Assembly: GCF_014646515.1 (NCBI RefSeq)
Contig: NZ_BMNK01000022.1
Coordinates: forward strand, 1-64,000
Origin: Nonomuraea glycinis
GTDB taxonomy: Bacteria; Actinomycetota; Actinomycetes; Streptosporangiales; Streptosporangiaceae
Length of the DNA: 64,000 nt
Direction of reading: 5' to 3'
In this document: positions 43,015 through 51,581 of the stretch, piece after piece
Layout of the letters: each line of letters starts with the position of its first letter
How positions within the stretch are numbered: position 1 is the first letter of the stretch
The notes under the pieces: model-generated
What the model was told of the DNA's origin: nothing
What the model saw: only the letters and a program-made list of their open reading frames with translations
Database searches by the model: none
Translations under genes and position numbers: made by a program

Positions 43015-43600
43015 GCCGCCCCTCGAGTTCCCGCCGGCCGTCCTGGAGGACATCAGTCCGTACGACGTCGCCCGCCACCTGCGCACCTACCTGGAGCCGC
43101 CCGGCTTCCCCGAGGCGGTGCGCAGGCTCGCCGACGGCCATCTCCTGGTCCTGTCGGGCGCCGAGGCGACGGGCAAGCGGCTGGGGGCCATCGCCCTGCT
43201 GTCCCGGATGTCGCTGGCCGAGGGCAGCGTCGCGGTGCTCTCCCCGGTGGCGACGGTGGTCGAGCTGGCCGCGCGGATGGAGTTCGAGCCCGGCCGCGCC
43301 TACCTGCTGCCCGACTGGGCCGGTGGCGCCGACGAGCGGCACGACCTGCTCAAGCTGGCCGACGAGCTCGTCGAGGTCGGCTGCTTCCTCGTCCTGACCA
43401 GGAACGGCGCGCCCGCGCCGACGGTCGAGGTCGAACAGCCCTGGGAGCCGCCCGCCGCCGCCGAGCTGTTCGAGCTGTGCGTCGCCGGATCCGGGGGCAG
43501 GGCGGACGGCCCCGAGCTGGCCGCGGCCAGGGCGCACGCGGCCGGCCTGACCTCGCCGGCCGCGGTCGTGGACCTGGCCCGCCAGGTGTCAGATGCCTGA
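42989..43600 (+). CDS. Truncated NTPase-like protein
   Basis: 203 aa, beginning with GTG 42989. Residues 52-72 (LLVLSGAEATGKRLGAIALLS) look like a Walker A strand-loop-helix, but the Ser/Thr after GK is replaced by Arg and no clear Walker B is present; AYLLPDWAG may be its remnant. I recall longer actinobacterial proteins with a GKR-type loop of this kind, so this may be an N-terminal domain kept alone or a truncated gene. Third-position GC is high, so it is coding. The 3' end overlaps the convergent helicase-associated gene by 12 bp. Confidence 0.6.
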   Translation: MRPVNLATEPPLEFPPAVLEDISPYDVARHLRTYLEPPGFPEAVRRLADGHLLVLSGAEATGKRLGAIALLSRMSLAEGSVAVLSPVATVVELAARMEFEPGRAYLLPDWAGGADERHDLLKLADELVEVGCFLVLTRNGAPAPTVEVEQPWEPPAAAELFELCVAGSGGRADGPELAAARAHAAGLTSPAAVVDLARQVSDA

Positions 43601-45928
43601 GACGCCGGTGATCCGGTGCAGCGCGAAACGGTGCACGGCGGCCCTGGTCTCGTCGTAGGCGGTCAGGTAACCGCCCTCCATCCTGGCCGGCTCCAGGATG
43701 CGGGAGGTGGCGTTGCCCTGCGAGTCGAGGTAGCCGATCCAGACGCGTACGCCCTGCCTGATCGCGTCCTGCAGCACCGAGATCGTGGCGGTGGCGGGGC
43801 TGCGCGGGACCTGGCCGCTGGGGGCGTCCACGGGCTCGCGCCGGGCCAGGTGCGCGGCGTCGCCGGCCCGCAGCGCGCGGACGGCGGCCGTGGCCACCTC
43901 CGGGTCGAGGCCGTTGGGTGAGGTCACCGGCCGCGCCGGGGCCGGCCCCTCGGTCCGCCTGCTCTCCAGCTGGGAGATGATCACGTCGCCGTCCAGTGAT
44001 TCGGGAACGGGGGCGTACCCCATGGCGCGCAGCGAGTCGACCAGCGCGGCCCGTGACGAGCGCGAGGCGATGACCGTGGGCGCCAGCCTGCGCAGGCGCA
44101 GCGCGGCCGAGCGGCGGTCGGCGCTGATCTGGTCGAGCAGCGCCGGGTCGTCGCAGCGGATGTAGGCGGACGCGGTGCCGACCCGCATCCGGCCGTGCCG
44201 GCGGCCCACGTCGGAGATCAGGTAGGACAGCGCCTGGGGGACGGGCGTGGCGGAGTGGCGCTCCAGCATGGCCAGCAGCTCCTCGACCCCCTGCCCGGCG
44301 TCGAGGGCGCGTCGTACGGAGCTCTCGGCGAACCGGTAGACCGTCGCGCCGCCCTTGGACTCCACGTCGGCGGCGAGCGTCATCCAGCGGTTCAGCTCGC
44401 TGGTCAGCGGCCCTGGCGCGACCGCCGTCAGGTCGGCCTGCAGCAGCACGTGATCGACCGGCTCGGGCAGCAGCGGGTCCAGCACCGAGGCGGCGGCCTC
44501 GCCCGCGAGCAGGGCGCGCCCGTGGCCGGACAGCGTGCCGAGCCCGGTCAGGCCGAGCTGCTCGGCCTCGCGCAGCGCGAACTCGGTGAGCTGCTCACGC
44601 AGCGGGCCACGGCGGCGCGGCTGCTCCCAGGCGAGCCTTCGCAGGACGCTGTCCCGCGAGGGCGCGAGCCCCGGCGCGGCGTCCAGCACGCCGAGGGTGG
44701 CGGCGCGCACCGCCGGTGCGGAGGAGCGGCGCAGGTCGGGGTGGAGCGCGTTGAGCGGGCGGTCACGGTCGTCGCGCTCGCCGACCAGGCCGGGCACCCG
44801 GTCCATCTGCAGCCAGGCGGCGGCCAGCACCACCCACCGGTCGGCGGTGCCTCTGATCCGCCACAGGTCGTAGCCGCTGGTCGGCAGCCACTCGCCGTCG
44901 ACGCTGCCGCCGGCCGAGGTCAGCCCGGCCGCGTGCGCGACCTCCACGACCAGCGCGGTGGCCCACTCGGGCAGGTCGAGCTCGCTCGCCGTACGTTTCA
45001 TGTCGCGGACGCCCAGCCCGCCGGTGCGCAGCACGCCGGGCGGATCGATGCTCCACCGCTCGCACAGCTCCTCCACCGCCCGGACGAACATGAACGCCTG
45101 CCCGGCGGCGGTCCGGTCGGCCATGGCCTGGTCGCGGGCGGTGCCCTCCAGCGCGGGCGGCACGGCGAGCAGGTCCCGGTGCACCCGCCCGCCACGCAGG
45201 TGCAGGCCGACCTCGCGGGGCAGCGTCACGCTCTCCTCGCCGGTCGCCGCCAGCAGGCCGCGGGCCAGCAACTGCTCGATGGGCGAGCGGGCGGTGTCCA
45301 GCCGCACCTCGCGGCGGGCGTTGGGCACCCGGCCGGTCGGCGGTCCCCAGGCGAGCTGTTCGAGCGCGTGCCGCGCCTCGGGCGAGACCTGGTCGATGAG
45401 CGCCGCCGGGTCGGTCAGCGCCGCGGCCAGGCGCTCCCTGCCGGACCCGGTCGTACTGGGCGCGATCTCGTCGGCCATCTCCGTCAACTGCTCCGGCGGG
45501 TGGTGCCGGAACGCCACCTCGGCGATCGGCCCCAGCCCCGCCGGGTCCTCCAGCACCTTGCGCACGCCCGGGGCCAGGTCGATCGCGCTGTCGGGGCCGT
45601 AGACGAGGGCCAGGTCGCGCAGCCGCGCCAGCGCCGCGCCCAGCGCGGGCTCGGGCTTGCCCGCCGCCAGCGCACCGCCGACCAGCTCGCGCAGCGCCGT
45701 CTTCCTGATCGGCCCCTCGTGTACGGCCAGCGTCTCGACGACCGCCAGGGTGAAGCGGTCCAGCCGGTCGAGCACCCGCGCGATCGCCGAGGGGCTGCCC
45801 GCCCGCGCCGCCAGCCCCTCCAAGTGGGCCGGCACCGGACTGATCAGCTCGGGACGCGCTGAGACGAGCGTCCGCAGCTCCTCGTCGGTACGCCCCCTGA
45901 TCCACTCCGTGAACTCCATCGATGCCAT
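43589..45928 (-). CDS. Helicase-associated domain (Helicase_C_3) protein with C-terminal WYL domain
   Basis: Large soluble protein, 779 aa. The N-terminal half contains winged-helix-like segments (DRFTLAVVETLAVHEGPIRKTALRELVGG). The middle (about 460-620) is the XPB/Ssl2-like helicase C-terminal domain region (VDHVLLQADLTAVAPGPL, VPQALSYLISDVGRRHGRMRVG). A WYL domain closes the protein (IRQGVRVWIGYLDSQG, then ILEPARMEGGYLTAYD and FALHRITGV). WYL domains bind nucleic acid or ligands and control phage-defence and DNA-repair functions. It lacks a helicase motor, so it is probably a partner or regulator of XPB. ATG 45928 is 3 bp from a divergent gene. Confidence 0.85.
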   Translation of the reverse strand: MASMEFTEWIRGRTDEELRTLVSARPELISPVPAHLEGLAARAGSPSAIARVLDRLDRFTLAVVETLAVHEGPIRKTALRELVGGALAAGKPEPALGAALARLRDLALVYGPDSAIDLAPGVRKVLEDPAGLGPIAEVAFRHHPPEQLTEMADEIAPSTTGSGRERLAAALTDPAALIDQVSPEARHALEQLAWGPPTGRVPNARREVRLDTARSPIEQLLARGLLAATGEESVTLPREVGLHLRGGRVHRDLLAVPPALEGTARDQAMADRTAAGQAFMFVRAVEELCERWSIDPPGVLRTGGLGVRDMKRTASELDLPEWATALVVEVAHAAGLTSAGGSVDGEWLPTSGYDLWRIRGTADRWVVLAAAWLQMDRVPGLVGERDDRDRPLNALHPDLRRSSAPAVRAATLGVLDAAPGLAPSRDSVLRRLAWEQPRRRGPLREQLTEFALREAEQLGLTGLGTLSGHGRALLAGEAAASVLDPLLPEPVDHVLLQADLTAVAPGPLTSELNRWMTLAADVESKGGATVYRFAESSVRRALDAGQGVEELLAMLERHSATPVPQALSYLISDVGRRHGRMRVGTASAYIRCDDPALLDQISADRRSAALRLRRLAPTVIASRSSRAALVDSLRAMGYAPVPESLDGDVIISQLESRRTEGPAPARPVTSPNGLDPEVATAAVRALRAGDAAHLARREPVDAPSGQVPRSPATATISVLQDAIRQGVRVWIGYLDSQGNATSRILEPARMEGGYLTAYDETRAAVHRFALHRITGVSGI

Positions 45929-45931
45929 GGT

Positions 45932-46834
45932 ATGTCCCTGCTCATTGGGGCAGCATTGCTAGGCGTGACAGAGCGAGTGGACCTGCTCATCCTCAACTAC
46001 GTCAGCGCGGCGGCCGACGCGGCGCACGGGGTGCTCCGGGCCGACCAGCGGATCGACTTCACCAGGCGGCTGCGGGCCAGGATCGAGGAGGAGCGGCAGG
46101 GCAGCGAGGACGCCCGGCGGATGGCCAAGGTGCTCGACCACTTCGGCGACCCTGCCCTCCTGGTGGAGCGGGAGGTGCGCAGGCTGGCCGAGTCCGCCCC
46201 TGAGACCGTACGAACGGGGGTTTCGCCGGCCCTGCCCACCGTCGGGCCCGCGGCGCACCCCGATCCGGCGGCGGCGCGGTCCGGCGCGACGGCGGCCTTC
46301 CCCAGGATCAGGGACGACGAGAGCCTGCCGCCGGGCGTGGCGCGTCGGCCGGTCGGGCGGCGGCCGGCCGGGCCGGAGCGGGGTCTGCCGTTCGCCTGGC
46401 TGCGCAGGGCGGCCATGTTCACCGCGAACCCGCTGGCCACCGGCGGCCGGGACGCCAGGACCGTCGTCAAGGACCACCCGCGGGAGATCGCCGCCCTGGC
46501 GATCCTCGTGGTCGCCGCGCTGCTCGTGCCCTTCGACCTGCCCGCCGTGGCCATCTTCCGGGTGCCGGTGATGGTGTGGGCGCTCGGCGCGATCCTGGTC
46601 ATGGCGAGCGACGCCTGGACGCTGCGTGAGCGGCTGATCGGGGTCTTCGCGCCCCTGCTCGGCTACACCGTGGGCGGCGTGGTCGTGGGCGGCCTGCGGG
46701 TGGGGGACCGGCCGGGGCTGCAGGCGTTCATGCTGGAGTTCTTCGACGCGAGCGGCGTGATGTTCATGATCGGGACGGGTGCGGGCGTCGCCTGGCTCGT
46801 CTTCCGGCTCCTCGACGGCGACGCCGGCCGTTGA
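45932..46834 (+). CDS. HAAS-like/DUF1700-type membrane protein
   Basis: 300 aa (ATG 45932; GTG 45965 gives 289 aa and is as plausible). Residues from about 12 to 90 form a HAAS-like helical domain (LILNYVSAAADAAHGV, RRLRARIEEER, RRMAKVLDHFGDPALLVEREVRRL), which in DUF1700 proteins couples membrane proteins to PadR-type regulators. A Pro/Arg-rich linker follows. Four hydrophobic segments occupy about 180-295. Role unknown; sensing of envelope state is inferred from the domain only. Divergent from the helicase-associated gene with a 3-bp gap, so the promoters must lie within the coding regions or transcripts are leaderless. Confidence 0.65.
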   Translation: MSLLIGAALLGVTERVDLLILNYVSAAADAAHGVLRADQRIDFTRRLRARIEEERQGSEDARRMAKVLDHFGDPALLVEREVRRLAESAPETVRTGVSPALPTVGPAAHPDPAAARSGATAAFPRIRDDESLPPGVARRPVGRRPAGPERGLPFAWLRRAAMFTANPLATGGRDARTVVKDHPREIAALAILVVAALLVPFDLPAVAIFRVPVMVWALGAILVMASDAWTLRERLIGVFAPLLGYTVGGVVVGGLRVGDRPGLQAFMLEFFDASGVMFMIGTGAGVAWLVFRLLDGDAGR

Positions 46835-46838
46835 GGCG

Positions 46839-47486
46839 TCAGGTGACGGGCGCGGGGCTGGGCAGCAGGCCGACGGCCAGCCGCACCCACGCGCTGACGA
46901 ACCGGTCCTTCTCCGTGTTGCCCGGCGTCAGGCCCACCGTCTCCTGGAACAGCCGGTAGTGCACGACCGCCCCGCCGAGCACGGCGCCGATGCTCGCCCA
47001 GTCGACCTCGGCGTCACGGTATTCGGGCTGGCTGCCGAACCAGGTGGTGATCGCGTCGAACATGGGCTGCAGCAGCCCTTCACGCACCACCGCCACCAGC
47101 TCGGGAAACTGGCTGAGGTCGCGGAAGAAGACCCGGGTCAGCTCCGACTCCTCGCGGACCTTGGCCAGACCGGCCCGGCACAGGCGGGACAGCCGCACCT
47201 CCAGGTCCACCGAGGTCTCCATGCCGCTCAGCTCCGCCAGGCCGTCGGCGACCTGCGTGCGGGTCCTGGCCGCGTGCTCGTTGATCGCCGCGGACAGCAC
47301 CTCGTACTTGGACCTGAAGTGCCGGTAGAGCCCGCCGGCGCCGGGGGAGAGCCCGGCGGCCGCCTCGATCTCGGCCACCGAGGTGGCGGCGTAACCCCGC
47401 TCGGCGAACAGCCGCAGCGCCTCGTCGATGATCCGGGCACGGGTGCTCGTGGTCACGGGCGGGCCCGCGCTTGACGATCTGGTCAT
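46839..47486 (-). CDS. TetR-family transcriptional regulator
   Basis: 215 aa. The TetR N-terminal helix-turn-helix is clear: RARIIDEALRLFAERGYAATS (about 16-36), VAEIEAAAGLSPGAGGLYRHFRSKYEVL (about 37-64). The C-terminal ligand-binding/dimer domain (about 80-215) is helical and not assignable to a ligand. No divergent enzyme or transporter that would betray the target lies upstream; the next plus-strand gene (HAD phosphatase) starts 169 bp away. Confidence 0.9.
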   Translation of the reverse strand: MTRSSSAGPPVTTSTRARIIDEALRLFAERGYAATSVAEIEAAAGLSPGAGGLYRHFRSKYEVLSAAINEHAARTRTQVADGLAELSGMETSVDLEVRLSRLCRAGLAKVREESELTRVFFRDLSQFPELVAVVREGLLQPMFDAITTWFGSQPEYRDAEVDWASIGAVLGGAVVHYRLFQETVGLTPGNTEKDRFVSAWVRLAVGLLPSPAPVT

Positions 47487-47655
47487 CTCTCCTGATACCT
47501 CCGGGTGAGGAGCGTAGTCGGCACGGCGCCGTGCGCCGAGGTCCTGTCCGCGATGGCCGCTTCCGTCCCGGTAAGTAATTCCTTTCTGTCTTTCCTACGG
47601 TCCCACAACCAGCGCCCGTTACGCGGATCGCCGCCTTTTTTGGCATCCTTCACCT

Positions 47656-48276
47656 GTGGGGACTTCGGTGGGATTCGACCTGGACATGACATTGGCGGAT
47701 ACAAGGACGGGGATCGCGGCGGTTTACGATGCCCTGTCCTCTCGACTGGGCGTGCCCATCGACAGCCAGGCGATCGTCGCGCGGCTCGGGCCGCCGCTGG
47801 AGCACGAGCTGGCCAACTGGCTGCCCGCCGAGGCGATCCTGGACGCGGCCGAGCTCTACCGGGAGATCTACCCCGAGGTCGGCGTGCCGGCGCACACCGC
47901 GATGGCCGGGGCGCACGAGGCGATCGAGAGCGTACGGGCAGGTGGCGGCCGGGTCATCGTGGTGACCGGGAAGAACCTCCGGGACGCCAGGAGCACCGTG
48001 CGCCGGCTCGGACTGGACGTGGACGAGGTGGCCGGCTCGGTCTTCGGCGCGGCCAAGGGCGCGGCGCTCACCCGCTTCGGCGCGCGGGCGTACGTGGGCG
48101 ATCACGTCGCGGACATCGAGGCGGCGCGGGCGGGCGGCGCTGTCAGCGTGACGGTCGCGACCGGGCCGTACACCGTGGGGCAGTTGCGCGATCATGGGGC
48201 GGATGTGGCGCTGAGCGACCTGACGGAATTCGGCACCTGGTTCGCCGCCTGGCGCTCGCGCGAGGAAGTCCCTTAA
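47656..48276 (+). CDS. HAD-superfamily phosphatase (phosphoglycolate-phosphatase-like)
   Basis: 206 aa with GTG 47656 as start. Motif I VGFDLDMTLADT carries nucleophile Asp8 and Asp10; motif II VIVVTGKN; motif III Lys in AAKGAAL; motif IV YVGDHVADIEAARAGG. A small helical cap (about 15-80) as in Gph/PGP-type enzymes. Substrate unknown. The stop is 90 bp before an extended cold-shock gene on the same strand. Confidence 0.88.
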   Translation: MGTSVGFDLDMTLADTRTGIAAVYDALSSRLGVPIDSQAIVARLGPPLEHELANWLPAEAILDAAELYREIYPEVGVPAHTAMAGAHEAIESVRAGGGRVIVVTGKNLRDARSTVRRLGLDVDEVAGSVFGAAKGAALTRFGARAYVGDHVADIEAARAGGAVSVTVATGPYTVGQLRDHGADVALSDLTEFGTWFAAWRSREEVP

Positions 48277-48366
48277 TTCACCGGCATTTACCCGGTCGCC
48301 CTGCCGCTCTGCGGGGCATAACCTACGTCCATCACCTAATCACGACTGTTTGAACGAGGTCCTCCT

Positions 48367-48762
48367 GTGCCGAGTGGCAAGGTCAAGTGGTACGACGCCG
48401 ACAAGGGTTTCGGCTTCCTCACCCGTGACGACGGCGGTGAGGTCTTCGTGCATTCCTCCGCGCTCCCGGCCGACGCCGGGCCACTGAAGCCCGGCCAGAA
48501 GGTCGAGTTCGGCGTCGCGGAGGGCAGGCGCGGCCAGCAGGCGCTCTCGGTACGGATCCTCGAGCAGCCGCCGACGCTGGCGAAGACGAAGCCGAAGGTC
48601 AAGCGTAAGAAGCCGGACGAGCTGGTGGTGATCGTCGAGGACCTGATCAAGCTGCTCGACGACGTCTCGACGTCCTACCAGCGGGGCAAGCACCCGGACG
48701 CCGCGCACGCCAAGAAGATCGCCCAGGTGCTCAGGGCCGTGGCCGACGACCTCGACGCCTAA
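48367..48762 (+). CDS. Cold-shock domain protein with C-terminal extension
   Basis: 131 aa, starting at GTG 48367. The CSD spans about 1-65 (SGKVKWYDADKGFGFLTRDD; RNP2 VFVHSSAL). A basic stretch (KTKPKVKRKKPDE, about 72-84) joins a C-terminal helical domain of about 45 residues (LVVIVEDLIKLLDDVST, HAKKIAQVLRAVADDLDA), unlike the single-domain cold-shock protein at 31 kb. Function of the extension is unknown. Its stop overlaps the convergent MFS gene by 4 bp. Confidence 0.92.
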   Translation: MPSGKVKWYDADKGFGFLTRDDGGEVFVHSSALPADAGPLKPGQKVEFGVAEGRRGQQALSVRILEQPPTLAKTKPKVKRKKPDELVVIVEDLIKLLDDVSTSYQRGKHPDAAHAKKIAQVLRAVADDLDA

Positions 48763-50399
48763 CCGAACGGGTTCGTCAGCGGCTTGGTGGTGTCGAGCGG
48801 CTCGGCTTGCTGGCCTGAATACCGGTGGTCCACGGTCGGGTCGGCCTGCTGGTCCGAATGCCGGTGGGCCTGCTGGTCGGCATACCGGTCGGTGGTCGGC
48901 TCGCCCTGCTCGCCCTGCTCGCCCGCGTACCGGTCCGGCCGGGGGTCGGGATGCGCGCCGGAGGGCTGGGCCGCCGGGTGCCGGTCGGTGGGCGGGTCGG
49001 CGTGCTGGGCGCGGGCCCGGCGGTTGGCGGCGCGGATGCGGGTGCGCCTGGTCACGACCAGCCAGCCGAGTACGGCGGTCAGCACCACGGCCAGCGTGAC
49101 CAGCCCCGCCGTGCTGCTCTCGGTCAGCGACAGGACCAGCCCGATCAGCCCGCCGAACACCCAGGCGAGCTGCAGCATCGCCTCGACCACGCCGAACGTG
49201 GACGAGCGCACCTCCTCGCCGATCTCGCGCTGCACGATCGCGTCGAGCGCGAGCTTGCCCAGCTCCTGGGCGAACGCGGTGATCAGCGAGACCGCGACCG
49301 CGGCCCACAGGCCGAAGAAGATCGCGGCCACGACCGTGGTCACCGCGGTCGTGCCCAGCGTGATCAGCACGATGGCGCCGGGCGCGTGGTTGCGCGTCCA
49401 GTTGGCGGCGAACGCGCCGATCAGGCCACCGATCCCGGCCGCCGCCGCCAGCAGCGCGATCGTCTTCGGCGTGTCGAAGAACGGGTCGGGTACGGCCAGC
49501 CACGGCACACCCTTGTCCTGCACCAGGAAGAGCAGGAAGAACAGCAGGAAGCCGGAGAACAGCCGGATGGCCACGTTGGCCCAGACCGCCTCGCCCACCG
49601 CCGGGCCCACGTTGAGCAGGGTCCGCCAGCGCGGCGCCCGGCCCTCCTCGGGCGTCTCCTCGTCGAGGTCCGGGGAGTCCACATGCCGCGGCAGCCGGAC
49701 GGCGAACACGCCGGCGACCAGGAACACCACCATCGCCACCCGCAGCATCATGGTGCTGCCCAGCCAGAGCGTCAGCCCCGCGCCGACCGGCACCATCACC
49801 CCGGCGGTCACCAGCGAGAACAGCGCCACCCTGGCGTTGGCCGAGACGAGCGTGATGTCGGCGGGCAGCACGCTCGGCATGATCGCGGCCCTCGACACGT
49901 TGTAGGCCTTCGACAGCACCAGCACGCCCAGCGCCCCGGCGAACAGCGTCAGCAGGTCCTGCGGCCCCACGGCGGCGGCCATCGCGAAGCACAGCAGGCC
50001 ACGGCCGAACAGCGTGCCGGCCATGACGTAGCGGCGGCCCGACCTGAACCGGTCGAGGATCGGCCCCACGAACGGCGCCAGCAACGCGAACGGCAGCATC
50101 GTGATGACCAGGTAGAGGGCGACGGGCCCGCGTGCTTCGCCGACCGGCACCCCGAAGAAGACGGTGCTGGCCAGCGCCACGGTGACCAGCGTGTCACCCG
50201 CGCTGTGCCCGGCGGTGAGCTCGATCAGGCGGCCGAGGCCGGTGCGGTCGGCGCCGTGGGCGTGGGTGAGGCGGCGGGTGGCCAGACCGACATTGCGCAC
50301 GCCCCGGCCCGTGGCTCGCCCCGCGCGGGCAGTGCCGCCTGCGGTCGCCTTTCCGGCGCGTACGGTCGCGCGGCCCGCGCCGGCGATGCCGCGTCCCAT
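48759..50399 (-). CDS. Major facilitator superfamily transporter with disordered C-terminus
   Basis: About 12 transmembrane helices; 546 aa if started at ATG 50399 (MGRGIAGAGRATVRAGKAT). GTG 50441 is a possible longer start. The loop 2-3 motif appears as GPILDRFRSGRRY. The Gly/Ala/Arg-rich N-terminus and a disordered, Asp/Gln/His-rich C-terminal tail (about residues 470-546, with repeated DRYA, DQQA and SGQQAEP-type units) are unusual for MFS. Substrate unknown. The stop overlaps the convergent cold-shock gene by 4 bp (CTAA). A 67-bp tandem repeat lies near its start. Confidence 0.8.
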   Translation of the reverse strand: MGRGIAGAGRATVRAGKATAGGTARAGRATGRGVRNVGLATRRLTHAHGADRTGLGRLIELTAGHSAGDTLVTVALASTVFFGVPVGEARGPVALYLVITMLPFALLAPFVGPILDRFRSGRRYVMAGTLFGRGLLCFAMAAAVGPQDLLTLFAGALGVLVLSKAYNVSRAAIMPSVLPADITLVSANARVALFSLVTAGVMVPVGAGLTLWLGSTMMLRVAMVVFLVAGVFAVRLPRHVDSPDLDEETPEEGRAPRWRTLLNVGPAVGEAVWANVAIRLFSGFLLFFLLFLVQDKGVPWLAVPDPFFDTPKTIALLAAAAGIGGLIGAFAANWTRNHAPGAIVLITLGTTAVTTVVAAIFFGLWAAVAVSLITAFAQELGKLALDAIVQREIGEEVRSSTFGVVEAMLQLAWVFGGLIGLVLSLTESSTAGLVTLAVVLTAVLGWLVVTRRTRIRAANRRARAQHADPPTDRHPAAQPSGAHPDPRPDRYAGEQGEQGEPTTDRYADQQAHRHSDQQADPTVDHRYSGQQAEPLDTTKPLTNPFG

Positions 50400-50466
50400 G
50401 CGTCGCGAGATCTCTCTCGCTCGCTCCCAGCCTCCCTCCACGCCTACCAGTCTTACCCGATCGCCA

Positions 50467-50650
50467 GGCGATCTCAGCGCCGGATCCGCACTGGAGATCC
50501 CCATCCGTCCGTAAGGGACTCATCCGTTCTCCGGGTGAGCTCAGTGCCGGATGTGCACCGGAGATCCCCGTACGGCCGTGTCGAGTCCTGTCCGTTCTCC
50601 GGGCGATCTCAGCGTCGGATCTGCACTAGAGGCCCCGTCCGGTCCTGCCA
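50467..50650. repeat. Three tandem copies of a 67-68 bp repeat
   Basis: Units begin around 50469, 50536 and 50604 and share a CGATCTCAGCGCCGGAT-like start and GCACTGGAGATCCCC-like middle. They fill the intergenic space between the MFS gene (minus) and the DUF3027 gene (plus). Any reading frame through them repeats SSADP-LRSPG in the minus direction, an effect of the repeat, not a gene. Confidence 0.75.
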
Positions 50651-50701
50651 TGGGTGAGAATGAAGTGTGAGCGAACAGCACCTTTCGGCGGAGGCGGGCC
50701 G

Positions 50702-51502
50702 ATGAGCCGTGCCAGGACCCGCGTCTCCGCGCTCGATCAGGCATGTGTCGACGCGGTGGATCTGGCGCGCGCCGCCGCAGGGGAGCTCGCGCGACCGGGC
50801 GAGCCGGGCGAGCACCTCGGCTACGAAGGCGAGGGCGACCGGATCGTCACCCACTACTTCGCCTGTCAAGACCGCGCCTACCGCGGCTGGCGCTGGGCGG
50901 TCACGGTCACCCGTGCCTCCCGGGCGAAGAAGGTCACGGTCAGCGAGGCCGTCCTGCTCCCCGGCCAGGGCGCGCTGCTGGCGCCCGAGTGGCTGCCGTG
51001 GAGCGAGCGGCTGCGGCCGGGCGACCTGGGGGTGGGCGATCTGCTGCCGACCCCGGAGGATGACGACCGGCTGGAGCCGGGGTTCAACGACACCGACGAC
51101 GGCACCGATCGTCAGATGATTTTCGAGTACGGCCTGGGCCGGGCACGTGTGCTCTCGGCCATCGGCAAGGACCGGACCGCCAGACGCTGGCATTCGGGCG
51201 AGCACGGGCCGCACACTCCGATCGCACACGCCGCGCCCGCGCAGTGCTCCACCTGCGGCTTCTACTGGCTGCTCGCGGGTGGGCTCCGGCAGATGTTCGG
51301 CGTCTGCACTAACGAGTACGCGCCGGACGACGGCCGGGTGGTCGCCGCCGACCACGGCTGCGGCGCGCACTCCGAGGCCGCCGTCATGCCGCCGTCCGTG
51401 GACCAGGCCCTGCCGATTCTCGACGAGCTGAGTTTCGACATGATGGAGGAGGAGGCCGGTTCGGTGGACGAAGCCGCCTCCGAGGAGCTCGGCCACTCCT
51501 GA
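50702..51502 (+). CDS. DUF3027 protein
   Basis: 266 aa from ATG 50702 (MSRARTRVSALDQACVDAVD). The DUF3027 pattern is present: YEGEGDRIVTHYFACQDRAYRGWRWAVTVTRA (in part), EAVLLPGQGALLAPEWLPW, and a CX2C...C...C cluster (CSTCGFYW and VCTNEYAPDDG, then HGCGAHSE) that could bind zinc. The family is restricted to actinobacteria and has no known function. The last residues are acidic (MMEEEAGSVDEAA). 79 bp separate it from the GHKL ATPase gene on the same strand, so they may be co-transcribed. Confidence 0.85.
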   Translation: MSRARTRVSALDQACVDAVDLARAAAGELARPGEPGEHLGYEGEGDRIVTHYFACQDRAYRGWRWAVTVTRASRAKKVTVSEAVLLPGQGALLAPEWLPWSERLRPGDLGVGDLLPTPEDDDRLEPGFNDTDDGTDRQMIFEYGLGRARVLSAIGKDRTARRWHSGEHGPHTPIAHAAPAQCSTCGFYWLLAGGLRQMFGVCTNEYAPDDGRVVAADHGCGAHSEAAVMPPSVDQALPILDELSFDMMEEEAGSVDEAASEELGHS

Positions 51503-51581
51503 TCCTTTTCCTGTCGGGAAGTGTCGGCGAGGGCCGCTAACCTACGGTGTCTCGCCTACTTCATATACAGGATCGTGATCG

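Noticed and set aside
44195-45862. 555-codon plus-strand frame
   Set aside because: Antisense to the helicase-associated WYL gene; Gln/Arg/His/Gly-rich, no domain.
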